From Eutrophovita sp913057845 (GTDB lineage Bacteria; Pseudomonadota; Gammaproteobacteria; Burkholderiales; Eutrophovitaceae): a DNA stretch of 64,000 bases. Below, in pieces: positions 40,181 through 48,934 of this stretch (its first letter is position 1; each line of letters opens with the position of its first letter). The DNA is taken from the NCBI GenBank assembly GCA_963925895.1, contig CAWUVH010000002.1, positions 47,303 through 111,302 on the forward strand, in the 5' to 3' direction. The position numbers and the translations under genes are program-made. Under the pieces are notes generated by a model. That model was not told the origin of the DNA, did no database searches, and saw only the letters and a program-made list of their open reading frames with translations.

Positions 40181-41389
40181 TCAGTCATAGATTAAGTAGT
40201 CGCGCCTCTCTTCTAACCATGACGCTTCATCAGCTAGAGCTAAAACCTCCATATCTTGGGTCGTGGCTTTATCGTCTTCTACCCACTCTCGGAGCAAAGA
40301 GCTCCCGTTTATTAAATCAATGGCGAGCCTATCTTTCTCATATTCGTAATGAAACTCTCGCCACAACGGATAGTTCGCATCGAGTGACTTAAGCGCTTTA
40401 AAAACCAGCGAAATCAATCGCCAGGGTTTGAACTGGTGATGATCATAGCCACTTGGCCTATCCACGTGAATCTGAACACCCTCGCACAAATTCCCTGCAT
40501 GCTTATGAAACGTAGGCTCAAACCAACAAGCCCTCAAAGTACATCCCATCATCCATTGTGGGCCAAGGCGATGCATGCAATCGATCAAAAGCTGGGCCGC
40601 CAGACCTGGCGCACCCAACATTTCCAAAGGTCGCGTTGTTCCACGCCCTTCTGACAACAAGGACCCTTCTAGCATCACGGTCCCCGGGTAACATCGCGCC
40701 ATAGCTAAGTTAGGTGCATTGGGGCTGGGATTGACCCATGTTCGCTCACTCGTAGGCCAACCAAAGTCAGGGCCACTCGAAGGGTTCCAGCCTTCCATTT
40801 TAACGACCGTTAAGTCTGCGGCCAGCTCGTATTTATCGACAAACCACTGTGCCAACTCTCCGAGGGTTAATCCATGCCTCATTGGAAGCAACCCAGCGCC
40901 TACGAAGCTCTCCCAACCAGGCTTGAGCAAAAGACCTTCAACCGGTCTGCCAATCGGATTAGGCCGATCAAGAATCCAAATTCTTTTTCTATATTTGGCA
41001 CACGCCTCGAGCAAGTAACGTAAGGTCGTAATAAACGTGTAAATACGGCAACCTAAGTCTTGAAGGTCCACCAACAAAACATCAAAGCTTTCGATCATTG
41101 CCTGTGTTGGGCGCCTGACGTCCCCATACAGGGAATAGACTGGGATTTTATGAACAGGATCTATAAAGTCTGAAGATTCAACCATGTTGTCCTGTTTGTC
41201 TCCCCTTAAGCCATGCTGCGGACCAAATGCTGCGACCAGGTCTAAATTCGATATCCCTGAGATCACATCAATAGCATGAGTAAGATGTTCGTCGACAGAC
41301 GCCGGGTGCCCAAGCAACGCCAGTCGGCTGCCGACTAGTTGTTGTTGTAGCGCCTCCTCTTCTCTAAGCCGGTCAAGGCCAAACTTCAT
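40181..41389 (-). CDS. DUF1343 protein, NamZ-like exo-beta-N-acetylmuramidase family, no signal peptide
   Basis: A 402-residue protein of the family whose Bacillus member NamZ removes N-acetylmuramic acid from the non-reducing end of peptidoglycan fragments. Family landmarks are FGPQHGLRGDKQDNM, PVYSLYGDVRRPTQAM, LLVDLQDLGCRIYTFITT, LDRPNPIGRPVEG and PMRHGLTLGELAQWF. NamZ is exported, but this protein starts MKFGLDRLREEEALQQQ with no hydrophobic leader, so it probably acts on recycled muropeptides in the cytoplasm. The DOMON-like gene lies 31 bases upstream. Specificity is inferred from the family. Confidence 0.83.
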   Translation of the reverse strand: MKFGLDRLREEEALQQQLVGSRLALLGHPASVDEHLTHAIDVISGISNLDLVAAFGPQHGLRGDKQDNMVESSDFIDPVHKIPVYSLYGDVRRPTQAMIESFDVLLVDLQDLGCRIYTFITTLRYLLEACAKYRKRIWILDRPNPIGRPVEGLLLKPGWESFVGAGLLPMRHGLTLGELAQWFVDKYELAADLTVVKMEGWNPSSGPDFGWPTSERTWVNPSPNAPNLAMARCYPGTVMLEGSLLSEGRGTTRPLEMLGAPGLAAQLLIDCMHRLGPQWMMGCTLRACWFEPTFHKHAGNLCEGVQIHVDRPSGYDHHQFKPWRLISLVFKALKSLDANYPLWREFHYEYEKDRLAIDLINGSSLLREWVEDDKATTQDMEVLALADEASWLEERRDYLIYD

Positions 41390-41420
41390 AGCAAGAACCC
41401 TTCATTTTGTTTAAGCATTT

Positions 41421-41957
41421 TTAGACTCCAAAAAATCCCGCCGGATGGTGAAAATCAGGGGAGCCACTCGGAAAATCCAAGGCGTAATAACAGTATCGCT
41501 GATCTTGCATCTTCATAACACTGGTTAGCCCGATCAAAAGCTTGGCATCGGGACGACTAAACAAACCAACGCCCGTCAAATCTAACGAAACTTCAAGCCG
41601 AAATAATTGAGGAGCAACAGTAACCGATATTGTCGGATCAGCACCAAGTATTACGTCTCGCATACCTGTTCGATAGCGATCAAAATAAAAGCATGCCCAC
41701 TGGCCCGAAGGGGAAAAATTAAACTCAACATACTGATCGTCAACATTACGAATAAAAAGCTCTAAGCATGTTTCTTCCCATAACTTTGCCCCCCTTCCAG
41801 ATGTCGCCCTATCAGGAAAAACTATTGCTTGTGTATTGCCTAATATTTCATAGGTTAAGAGCCAACGAAATTGCGTTGACCGCTCCATCATGACTGATGC
41901 AGACAAATTATCGAACGGGTTGTCGATATGGGGTTTCAAGGTGTAAGTTGTAGGCAT
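41421..41957 (-). CDS. DOMON-like domain protein
   Basis: A beta-sandwich protein of about 178 residues resembling DOMON-like (CBM9-related) domains: LWEETCLELFIRNVDDQYVE, FNFSPSGQWACFYFDRYR and the closing ALDFPSGSPDFHHPAGFF. No signal peptide is seen. Relatives bind carbohydrate or heme, but no ligand residues can be singled out here. The start is taken as ATG 41957; an in-frame TTG at 41966 is possible. It precedes the NamZ-like gene on the same strand, and the same pairing would fit a sugar-recognition partner for a muramidase. This is inference only. Confidence 0.7.
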   Translation of the reverse strand: MPTTYTLKPHIDNPFDNLSASVMMERSTQFRWLLTYEILGNTQAIVFPDRATSGRGAKLWEETCLELFIRNVDDQYVEFNFSPSGQWACFYFDRYRTGMRDVILGADPTISVTVAPQLFRLEVSLDLTGVGLFSRPDAKLLIGLTSVMKMQDQRYCYYALDFPSGSPDFHHPAGFFGV

Positions 41958-42000
41958 CGCTATCAAAAGGGTTACCGTCTCAGTAGGTTACCTCAAAATA

Positions 42001-42717
42001 ATGCCGTCTCACAAAAAAACAAAGATAAAACGAAACATGCTTGAAAACGACTTCGTACGACGAGCGGTTGAGCAATCAGGCCATGGTGCAATCATGATCT
42101 CGGAAGACGAGCTACTAGAATCCTTGAACAAAACGCTGCAAGAACAACCAAAAAACCAACCTATTTGGGTTTTTGGGTACGGATCACTCATCTGGAACCC
42201 GATGTTAGAGTATGTCGACAAGCAGCCAGCCATAATTTATGGCTACCACCGCGGTTTCTATTGTTGGTCACGAATTAACAGGGGGTCTCCCGAGACTCCA
42301 GGCTTAGTTCTAGCGCTTGATCATGGCGGATCATGCCGTGGGCTCGCTTACCAATTGAGTGCCGAAAAAAAAACACAGGAACTGCTAATACTTTGGAGGC
42401 GAGAAATGTTGGGCAAAGTCTACACTCCGAAATGGGTGCGGGCGAATACAGCGCAAGGCGTTATCCACGCGATCACTTTTGTCATTGACCGCTCAAGCGC
42501 TGCGTATACTGGGAAATTAGATGAGGATCGGATCGTCTCAATAGCTATGAACGCTTCTGGGCACTACGGATCGTGCTCCGATTACTTAATTGATACTGCA
42601 GAAAGCTTGAAGCAGGAAAATATACAAGATACAAAAATTTTTCGTTTGGCGAGCGAGCTCTTAGGCCGAAGAGGGCATTCTTCTAATTCGAAGGATTATC
42701 CAACCAAGAATAATTAA
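42001..42717 (+). CDS. chaC: ChaC-type gamma-glutamylcyclotransferase
   Basis: Degrades glutathione to 5-oxoproline and Cys-Gly in the cytoplasm. The 238-residue protein has the substrate loop WVFGYGSLIWNP, the segment YGYHRGFYCWSRINRGSPETPGL with the Arg and Gly-Thr/Ser-Pro-Glu pattern, and LALDHGGSCRGLAYQL. The catalytic glutamate is probably the one in SPETPG or the region around residue 115. ATG 42001 gives a basic N-terminal extension; Met13 is an alternative start. The last 57 bases overlap the 3' end of the facing MFS gene, an unusually long convergent overlap. Confidence 0.9.
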   Translation: MPSHKKTKIKRNMLENDFVRRAVEQSGHGAIMISEDELLESLNKTLQEQPKNQPIWVFGYGSLIWNPMLEYVDKQPAIIYGYHRGFYCWSRINRGSPETPGLVLALDHGGSCRGLAYQLSAEKKTQELLILWRREMLGKVYTPKWVRANTAQGVIHAITFVIDRSSAAYTGKLDEDRIVSIAMNASGHYGSCSDYLIDTAESLKQENIQDTKIFRLASELLGRRGHSSNSKDYPTKNN

Positions 42718-43878
42718 GGGTACGGTGTTCCATAATAATCCGTTCAAAAATGCCACATCATACCCACCAGTCCGATCAAAAATGTATCCCGGCATCCATC
42801 CACCAACAGCCATACCCAACAACGACGCCATCATCACCATGCCAACTCGCTCACCGGCAACTTTTTGAGGAAAGTATTCTCGAACCGCTAATGCGTAAGC
42901 TGGCACAATGCCACCTTGGAACAAACCAAAAATCGCCGAGATGAAATAAAGCGAAGCAAGCGTATCAAAAAACAAGAAAAGCGCGAGTCCGATACCTTGC
43001 AAGAATACGCCAATTACGACCGTCTTTAAGCCGCCGATATGGTCAGACAACCAACCAAAACCAAGACGACTGACCACTCCAAACGCAAGCATTACTGATA
43101 GCATCTTTGCTCCGGTAGCCACACCAAAACCCAAATCCCCACAAAATGCGACCAAATGAACCTGGGGCATAGCCATCGCAACACAACAAGAAAACGCTGA
43201 AATCATGAGTAGGGTGAGCAACCAGGGAGGAGATACTGGTAATCTCGGTAGCGGCACCTCTTGTGCCTCAACGGCGACCCGACCGTCTTTGCTAGGTGTT
43301 CGTCTCAAGACTAATGCTAAAGGTAACGCTAAAACAAGTACCGTTATGCCAACAATCCAGTAAGTTTGCCGCCAACCGAAATCTTGTACTGTCGACTCCA
43401 AAATTGTTGGCCAGATAGCTCCGGACAAATACTGACCACTCGCGATAATGCCGACTGCGGCGCCCTTGCGACGCTCGAACCAATGAGATACGTGAGCGAT
43501 AAGCGGCCCAAACGTGGTTGAGGTACCAACCCCGATCAGTAAACCATGCGATACACTTAGAAATACAACACCATTGGCAAACGAGGCTGCGCCATAGCCT
43601 ACAGACATCAGAACTATGCCAACCACTACAGTTTTATAAATTCCGTGCCTGTCCGATAAACGACCAAATACAACTCCACCTAAACCATACCCAATCATCG
43701 TCAAAACATATGGGAAAGACGCTTGCGCCCTCGTGATCCCTAGGTCTACCTGAATCGCCGGTAAAATCACGACAATTGACCACATGCCAACCCCAACAAC
43801 GACAGACATGACAAGCACGAGACTTAACCGTAACCAAGCTGCGGCCGAATCAACTAGCAGTAATTTTTCTCTACCCAT
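42661..43878 (-). CDS. MFS transporter
   Basis: A 405-residue permease with about twelve hydrophobic segments. The MFS signature after helix 2 is GVVFGRLSDRHGIYKT, and its repeat in the second half is RLGFGWLSDHIGGLKT. Helix 4/5 contains GVGTSTTFGPLIAHVSHWFERRKGAAVGI, as in monocarboxylate/oxalate-type (OxlT-like) carriers, so an organic acid is a reasonable guess. It is divergent from the CoA synthetase at 44030, which would fit uptake of an acid followed by its activation. Substrate not determinable. Confidence 0.88.
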   Translation of the reverse strand: MGREKLLLVDSAAAWLRLSLVLVMSVVVGVGMWSIVVILPAIQVDLGITRAQASFPYVLTMIGYGLGGVVFGRLSDRHGIYKTVVVGIVLMSVGYGAASFANGVVFLSVSHGLLIGVGTSTTFGPLIAHVSHWFERRKGAAVGIIASGQYLSGAIWPTILESTVQDFGWRQTYWIVGITVLVLALPLALVLRRTPSKDGRVAVEAQEVPLPRLPVSPPWLLTLLMISAFSCCVAMAMPQVHLVAFCGDLGFGVATGAKMLSVMLAFGVVSRLGFGWLSDHIGGLKTVVIGVFLQGIGLALFLFFDTLASLYFISAIFGLFQGGIVPAYALAVREYFPQKVAGERVGMVMMASLLGMAVGGWMPGYIFDRTGGYDVAFLNGLLWNTVPLIILGWIILRIRRMPSSA

Positions 43879-44029
43879 GCACGGAATTCATCCAGACAAT
43901 ATAAACACATCCAGTGTGTTACTGGCTTGCGGAAAACCGCACGCGTGACCTTTGTGTTTGGAGCTGATTTGTAATAGAGTAATTGTATAAGTAAAAGAGC
44001 ACATTAGTGGCTTAGGGGGAGGAATATTG
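43879..44029. promoter_or_regulatory. 151-base divergent control region (MFS versus CoA synthetase)
   Basis: Contains two short perfect inverted repeats: AACACA/TGTGTT around TCCAG at 43904-43920, and TGCGG/CCGCA around AAAA at 43928-43941. A TATAAG at 43986-43991 may be the -10 of the synthetase promoter. A strong purine-rich ribosome site, GGGGGAGG, lies at 44015-44022. The inverted repeats could be operators; no regulator gene is adjacent. Confidence 0.4.
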
Positions 44030-45991
44030 TTGGACAGCAGCAGCCCGAGCGTTCGGGAGGATACGTTATCGGCATTAATTTTAAAAAATGCCAAAGTCAT
44101 CGGATCTAAAACAGCCATTCGTGAAAAAGACCTCGGCATCTGGCAAAGCTGGAGCTGGTCTGCGGTTGCGGATGAAGTTAAATGGCTTGCCGGAGGGCTC
44201 GCATCGAAGGGCTACCTCAGGGGAAATAACCTTGCCATCATCGGTGACAATCGACCTCGTCTGTATTGGTCTTTCGCCGCGGCACAATCCATTGGGGGAA
44301 TTCCCGTCCCACTCTACCAAGACGCGATCGCTGAGGAGATGATCCATGTCTTTAATGATGCGGAAATCGAGTTTGCGGTTGTCGAGGACCAAGAGCAAGT
44401 CGACAAACTGCTCGAAATCATGCCCCAATGCAGCAAGCTACGATGTATTATTTATGACGACCCAAGAGGGATGCGCCACTATGATAATCCCGCTGTCATA
44501 GCTTACGAGGACGTTCGGGCCCTCGGCCGCAAATTCATAGAAGAGCAACCTGACTTTCTAGAGCGCGAACTCGAAAAATGTCATACGGACGATGTGTCAG
44601 TCATTCTCTACACTTCTGGGACAACGAGTAAACCCAAAGGGGTATGTTTAACGCATCGAGCATGTATTGACGTCGCAAAAGCAGATATGGGGTTCGACGG
44701 TTACAGCGACGATGGTGAAATTCTTTCCTATCTACCGATGGCATGGGTCGGAGATCATTTATTTTCTTATGCTCAATCCATCGTAACCGGTTATACCGTT
44801 AACTGCCCGGAATCGTCGGAAACCGTAATGACCGACATGAGAGAGATTGGACCCACCTACTATTTTGCACCACCGCCCGTCTTTGAAAACTTGCTGACCC
44901 AAGTTACGATTCGCATGGAAGATGCGAGCAAGCTTAAGAAATGGCTCTACAAAACGTTCATGGCGGTTGCCCAAAAGTCAGGTCTCGATATCATAGATGG
45001 GAGAGCCGTTTCTATAAAAAACCGAATCCTTTATTCTCTCGGCAATATTTGTATATATGCGCCCCTCAGAAACAATCTCGGGATGAGCCGCATCAAAGTA
45101 GCCTACACAGGTGGGGCGGCCATTGGGCCTGACCTTTACCGGTTCTATCGATCAATTGGCATCAACCTAAAACAGCTCTATGGGCAAACGGAAACGCTCG
45201 CTTATGTATGCAAGCAGCCCAATGGGGAGGCTCGGCTGGATTCAGTCGGCACACCTATGCCTGGCGTGGACATTAAAGTAGGAGATAAAGGCGAGATTTT
45301 AGTTAAAAGTCCAGGGCTGTTAAAGGAGTACTACAAAAACCCGAAGGCGACAGAAGAGTCAATCACTGGGGATGGGTATTTTAGAACCGGGGATGCTGGT
45401 TTTATTGATCAGGATGGGCATCTCAAGATCATAGACCGAGCACAGGACGTTGGCACATTAAATGACGGTACGATGTTCGCTCCTCAATTTCTAGAAAATA
45501 AACTTAAATTTTTTCCATTCATTAAAGAGGCAGTCTGTTTTGGGGATAAACGTGATGCGGTATGTGCCTTCATAAATATTGAAATGGATGCAGTTGGGAA
45601 TTGGGCTGAGAGACAAGGCCTTGGTTACTCAGGCTACGTTGACTTGGCTAGCAAGCCGGAAGTTTACGAGTTGCTACAGAGCTGCATTGAGCAAGTTAAC
45701 CAAGACCTCGCTCGAGAGGACACCCTGTCAGGCTCGCAAATTAAACGGTTTCTTATCCTTCATAAAGAACTGGATGCCGATGATGATGAACTCACCCGAA
45801 CTAGAAAAGTTCGTCGCGATTTTGTCGCTGAAAAATATGGAGTCCTAGTCTCGGCGCTTTATGATGAGGCCAAAGAATGCTTCATAGAGACACAGATGAA
45901 ATTTGAAGACGGTCGCACGGGAATAATATCTGCAAACATCTCCATCAGTGACGCAAAAACGACCCAATCCAACTTAGAGTTAGCCGCATAA
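44030..45991 (+). CDS. AMP-binding long-chain-type acyl-CoA synthetase
   Basis: An adenylate-forming ligase of about 653 residues. The P-loop is VILYTSGTTSKPKGVCLTH, the A5 motif is LYGQTETLAYVC, GYFRTGDAGFIDQDGHLKIIDRAQD gives the Asp and hinge, and the C-terminal extension is that of long-chain/bubblegum-type synthetases (DGTMFAPQFLENKLKF). Two consecutive TTG codons (44027 and 44030) are the only suitable starts. The second is seven bases after GGGAGG and is preferred. It leads the livGHMKF operon, 15 bases before livG, so its substrate may be the compound imported by that system. Confidence 0.9.
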   Translation: MDSSSPSVREDTLSALILKNAKVIGSKTAIREKDLGIWQSWSWSAVADEVKWLAGGLASKGYLRGNNLAIIGDNRPRLYWSFAAAQSIGGIPVPLYQDAIAEEMIHVFNDAEIEFAVVEDQEQVDKLLEIMPQCSKLRCIIYDDPRGMRHYDNPAVIAYEDVRALGRKFIEEQPDFLERELEKCHTDDVSVILYTSGTTSKPKGVCLTHRACIDVAKADMGFDGYSDDGEILSYLPMAWVGDHLFSYAQSIVTGYTVNCPESSETVMTDMREIGPTYYFAPPPVFENLLTQVTIRMEDASKLKKWLYKTFMAVAQKSGLDIIDGRAVSIKNRILYSLGNICIYAPLRNNLGMSRIKVAYTGGAAIGPDLYRFYRSIGINLKQLYGQTETLAYVCKQPNGEARLDSVGTPMPGVDIKVGDKGEILVKSPGLLKEYYKNPKATEESITGDGYFRTGDAGFIDQDGHLKIIDRAQDVGTLNDGTMFAPQFLENKLKFFPFIKEAVCFGDKRDAVCAFINIEMDAVGNWAERQGLGYSGYVDLASKPEVYELLQSCIEQVNQDLAREDTLSGSQIKRFLILHKELDADDDELTRTRKVRRDFVAEKYGVLVSALYDEAKECFIETQMKFEDGRTGIISANISISDAKTTQSNLELAA

Positions 45992-46006
45992 CCTGCGGTA
46001 GCACAT

Positions 46007-46798
46007 ATGAATGATACCGATCGAAAGTTAGGCCCCACAATATTAAAAGTTGAAAGTATTTCACTCGCATTTGGGGGCGTTAAAGCCCTCACTAATATCA
46101 GTTTCGAAGTGAAACAACATGAAATTTTGGCGATCATTGGGCCTAACGGCGCAGGCAAGAGCTCAATGCTGAATGTGATCAACGGCGTGTATCACCCTAA
46201 CGCCGGATCAATTACCTACAAAGATAATGTTCGGCAACAAATGAAGCCATATGAGGCTGCATCGCAGGGAATCGCACGTACATTTCAAAATATTGCTTTA
46301 TTTAAAGGTATGTCTGTTTTGGATAACATCATGACGGGTCGCACTTTGAAAATGAATGCTGGCTTCTTGGCCCAATGTTTACACATGGGCCCCGCACGCA
46401 ATGAAGAGATCGAGCATAGAAAAAAGGTTGAGGAGATCATCGATTTTCTTCAAATCCAATCAATTAGAAAGACGCCAGTCGGGCGACTACCCTACGGCCT
46501 TCAGAAACGTGTTGAGCTTGGCAGGGCCTTAGCTGCAGAACCCGAGCTGCTGCTTCTTGACGAACCCATGGCCGGCATGAACATCGAGGAAAAGGAAGAC
46601 ATGAGTCGTTTCATCCTTGACGTCAATGACGAATTCGGGACAACAATTGTTCTTATTGAACATGATATGGGCGTGGTTATGGATTTGTCAGACCGAATCG
46701 TCGTGCTTGATTACGGCAAAAAGATTGGTGACGGAACACCAACTGAAATCAGGAATAATAAAGAGGTAATTGACGCTTATTTAGGCGTATCAGATTAA
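46007..46798 (+). CDS. livG: branched-chain-type ABC transporter ATPase (LivG)
   Basis: A cytoplasmic ATPase of 263 residues. Walker A is GPNGAGKSSML, the Q-loop lies in ARTFQNIALF, LPYGLQKRVELGRAL is the ABC signature (Tyr-Gly-Leu-Gln in place of Ser-Gly-Gly-Gln, as is common in LivG), Walker B is LLLLDEPMAGMN and the switch His is in IEHDMGVV. The C-terminal A-L-G-like end (DAYLGVSD) is typical of LivG. It is the second gene of a six-gene import operon. A six-base hairpin (GAGCTA/TAGCTC, 46816-46839) lies between it and livH. Confidence 0.93.
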   Translation: MNDTDRKLGPTILKVESISLAFGGVKALTNISFEVKQHEILAIIGPNGAGKSSMLNVINGVYHPNAGSITYKDNVRQQMKPYEAASQGIARTFQNIALFKGMSVLDNIMTGRTLKMNAGFLAQCLHMGPARNEEIEHRKKVEEIIDFLQIQSIRKTPVGRLPYGLQKRVELGRALAAEPELLLLDEPMAGMNIEEKEDMSRFILDVNDEFGTTIVLIEHDMGVVMDLSDRIVVLDYGKKIGDGTPTEIRNNKEVIDAYLGVSD

Positions 46799-46855
46799 TT
46801 GGAACAGAGGAACTAGAGCTATACAGTTAGTTGTAGCTCGATTGGGATCATAACT

Positions 46856-47767
46856 ATGGGGTTTTTTGTTGAAGTTTTAATCAGTGGCTTAATGGCTGGT
46901 GTGCTCTATTCATTAGTTGCTCTCGGATTTGTGCTTATTTTCAAGGCGTCGGGTGTCTTTAACTTTGCGCAAGGCGCTATGGTTTTGTTTGCTGCGCTCA
47001 CATTCGTGAGGCTATTGGATATCCTAAAAGATACATTCGCCCCCATCACGCTCGCCCTCATCATAACAATAGCCATGATGATCATGCTGGCGATAGCGAT
47101 CGAACGGTTAGTTCTTCGCCCGCTAGTCAATCAACCCGGCATCTCCCTATTCATGGCGACCCTCGGCGTTGCGTATTTTTTAGACGGATTCGGTCAAACA
47201 CTCTGGGGCAGCGACATCTACACTTTAGATATTGGCATTCCCAAGGGCTCCATTTTTATATTCGAATCGATATTTGAAGGTGGTGTATTGGTCGCCAAAG
47301 AAGACCTAGTAGCAACGGTCATTGCAGGCGTGCTCGTGGTAACGCTGGCCATATTCTTCCAAAAAACCCGCATTGGCCGAGCGCTTCGTGCCGTCGCTGA
47401 TGATCACCAAGCCGCACAATCTATCGGCATCCCTCTTAACTATATTTGGGTTATTGTCTGGTCCGTTGCAGGCTTAGTCGCACTTGTTGCCGGCGTGATC
47501 TGGGGTTCCAAACTCGGGGTGCAGTTTTCGCTGTCGCTGATTGCATTAAAGGCGCTACCCGTGCTGATTCTTGGTGGCTTCGAATCCGTTTTGGGCGCCA
47601 TCATAGGCGGTCTTATTATCGGATCTGGAGAAAAGTTAGCAGAAATTTATCTTGGTCCTTACGTAGGTGGTGGTATCGAATATTGGTTCGCATACATGCT
47701 TGCACTGGGATTTTTGATGTTCAGGCCGCAAGGTCTCTTCGGTGAAGTTCATATTGATCGTGTTTGA
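46856..47767 (+). CDS. livH: branched-chain-type ABC transporter permease (LivH)
   Basis: An inner-membrane permease of 303 residues with about eight hydrophobic segments. It begins with the hallmark SGLMAGVLYSLVALGFVLIFKASGVFNFAQG and carries the cytoplasmic coupling region GRALRAVADDHQAAQSIGI that contacts the ATPases. The last helices end with LMFRPQGLFGE, as usual for LivH. It pairs with LivM to form the channel. Family members import branched-chain amino acids, amides, urea or aromatic acids, so the label is structural and not a statement of substrate. Confidence 0.93.
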   Translation: MGFFVEVLISGLMAGVLYSLVALGFVLIFKASGVFNFAQGAMVLFAALTFVRLLDILKDTFAPITLALIITIAMMIMLAIAIERLVLRPLVNQPGISLFMATLGVAYFLDGFGQTLWGSDIYTLDIGIPKGSIFIFESIFEGGVLVAKEDLVATVIAGVLVVTLAIFFQKTRIGRALRAVADDHQAAQSIGIPLNYIWVIVWSVAGLVALVAGVIWGSKLGVQFSLSLIALKALPVLILGGFESVLGAIIGGLIIGSGEKLAEIYLGPYVGGGIEYWFAYMLALGFLMFRPQGLFGEVHIDRV

Positions 47768-47808
47768 TCAAATATTCAATATTCACCTAATCACTTTATG
47801 GTCTAACA

Positions 47809-48873
47809 ATGTTTTATAGAGAAGCCGGACAATTTAAGACAAGCTACAAGGCCGACCAGGCCGTGTTCCCGATATTTCAGGACAAAATATTTGTCGCCAT
47901 TTGGCTCTTCATCGGTTTTGTCGTCGTACCGATGCTAGCCAGTGAGTATATGTTCAGAGCAATATTTATACCGGTCATCATCATGGCGCTGGCCGCTATT
48001 GGTCTCAACCTGCTAGTGGGTTATTGCGGACAAGTCTCGCTGGGGTCCGGAGCATTTATGGCCGTTGGCGCTTATGCTGCTTACAATTTCATGATTCGCG
48101 TGCCTGAGCTCAATCCATTGATTTGCTTTTTACTTGGTGGTCTTTCCGCCACGGTCGTCGGCGTTATTTTTGGCATTCCCAGCCTCAGGATCAAGGGCTT
48201 TTATCTCGCGGTAGCGACACTTGCTCTCCAATTTTTCACTGACTGGACGTTCAGCCGAATAGATTGGTTTACCAACTACACCCCATCAGGCTCGATAGCG
48301 GTGCAGCCCATCGAGGTTTTGGGCCTCGTTTTTGACTCTCCCATAAGAAAATATTTTTTATGCTTGGTCTTTTTAGTCATTTTTACCATTATTGGAAAGA
48401 ACATTGTCCGAGGTCGCATTGGTAGAGCGTGGATGGCGACACGCGACATGGATGTCGCCGCCGAAATCATTGGAATACGACCGGTATACGCCAAACTGTC
48501 TGCGTTTGCTGTGAGCTCATTTTTCATTGGTGTCGCTGGCGCCCTCTGGGCATATGTACATCTGGGCTCTTGGGAGCCACTAGCGTTTGATATCAATCTA
48601 TCGTTCAGCATACTTTTCATGGTGATCATTGGAGGGCTGGGCTCAATCGTAGGCGGTATGCTCGGCGCGGCTTTCATCACATTGTTGCCTCTGTTTCTCA
48701 ACCAGCTACCTGTGTGGCTGGGAATCAACATATCTACAGCCATGATTTCGCACTTAGAATTTATGATTTTTGGTGCTTTGATTATCTTCTTTTTAGCAGT
48801 CGAACCGCTGGGTCTCGCAAGGATTTGGCAAATTACCAAAGAAAAGCTTCGTTTGTGGCCGTTCCCACACTAA
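47809..48873 (+). CDS. livM: branched-chain-type ABC transporter permease (LivM)
   Basis: The second permease of the importer, 354 residues and about ten hydrophobic segments. Conserved parts are GLNLLVGYCGQVSLGSGAFMAVGAY, FGIPSLRIKGFYLAVATLALQFF, the coupling loop GRIGRAWMATRDMDVAAEIIGI and the late IGGLGSIVGGMLGA. The N-terminal 35 residues are polar and extend beyond the usual start. It starts 41 bases after livH and 61 bases before the binding protein. Function as for LivH. Confidence 0.93.
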   Translation: MFYREAGQFKTSYKADQAVFPIFQDKIFVAIWLFIGFVVVPMLASEYMFRAIFIPVIIMALAAIGLNLLVGYCGQVSLGSGAFMAVGAYAAYNFMIRVPELNPLICFLLGGLSATVVGVIFGIPSLRIKGFYLAVATLALQFFTDWTFSRIDWFTNYTPSGSIAVQPIEVLGLVFDSPIRKYFLCLVFLVIFTIIGKNIVRGRIGRAWMATRDMDVAAEIIGIRPVYAKLSAFAVSSFFIGVAGALWAYVHLGSWEPLAFDINLSFSILFMVIIGGLGSIVGGMLGAAFITLLPLFLNQLPVWLGINISTAMISHLEFMIFGALIIFFLAVEPLGLARIWQITKEKLRLWPFPH

Positions 48874-48934
48874 GAATATGCGAACGCATCAGTGATATAA
48901 AATCAGTCAGCACACCTTATCGAGGAGAAAGTTT

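Noticed and set aside
48276..48839. Antisense open frame of 187 codons opposite livM
   Set aside because: No recognisable domain, no ribosome site, and it lies wholly within a well-supported permease gene.
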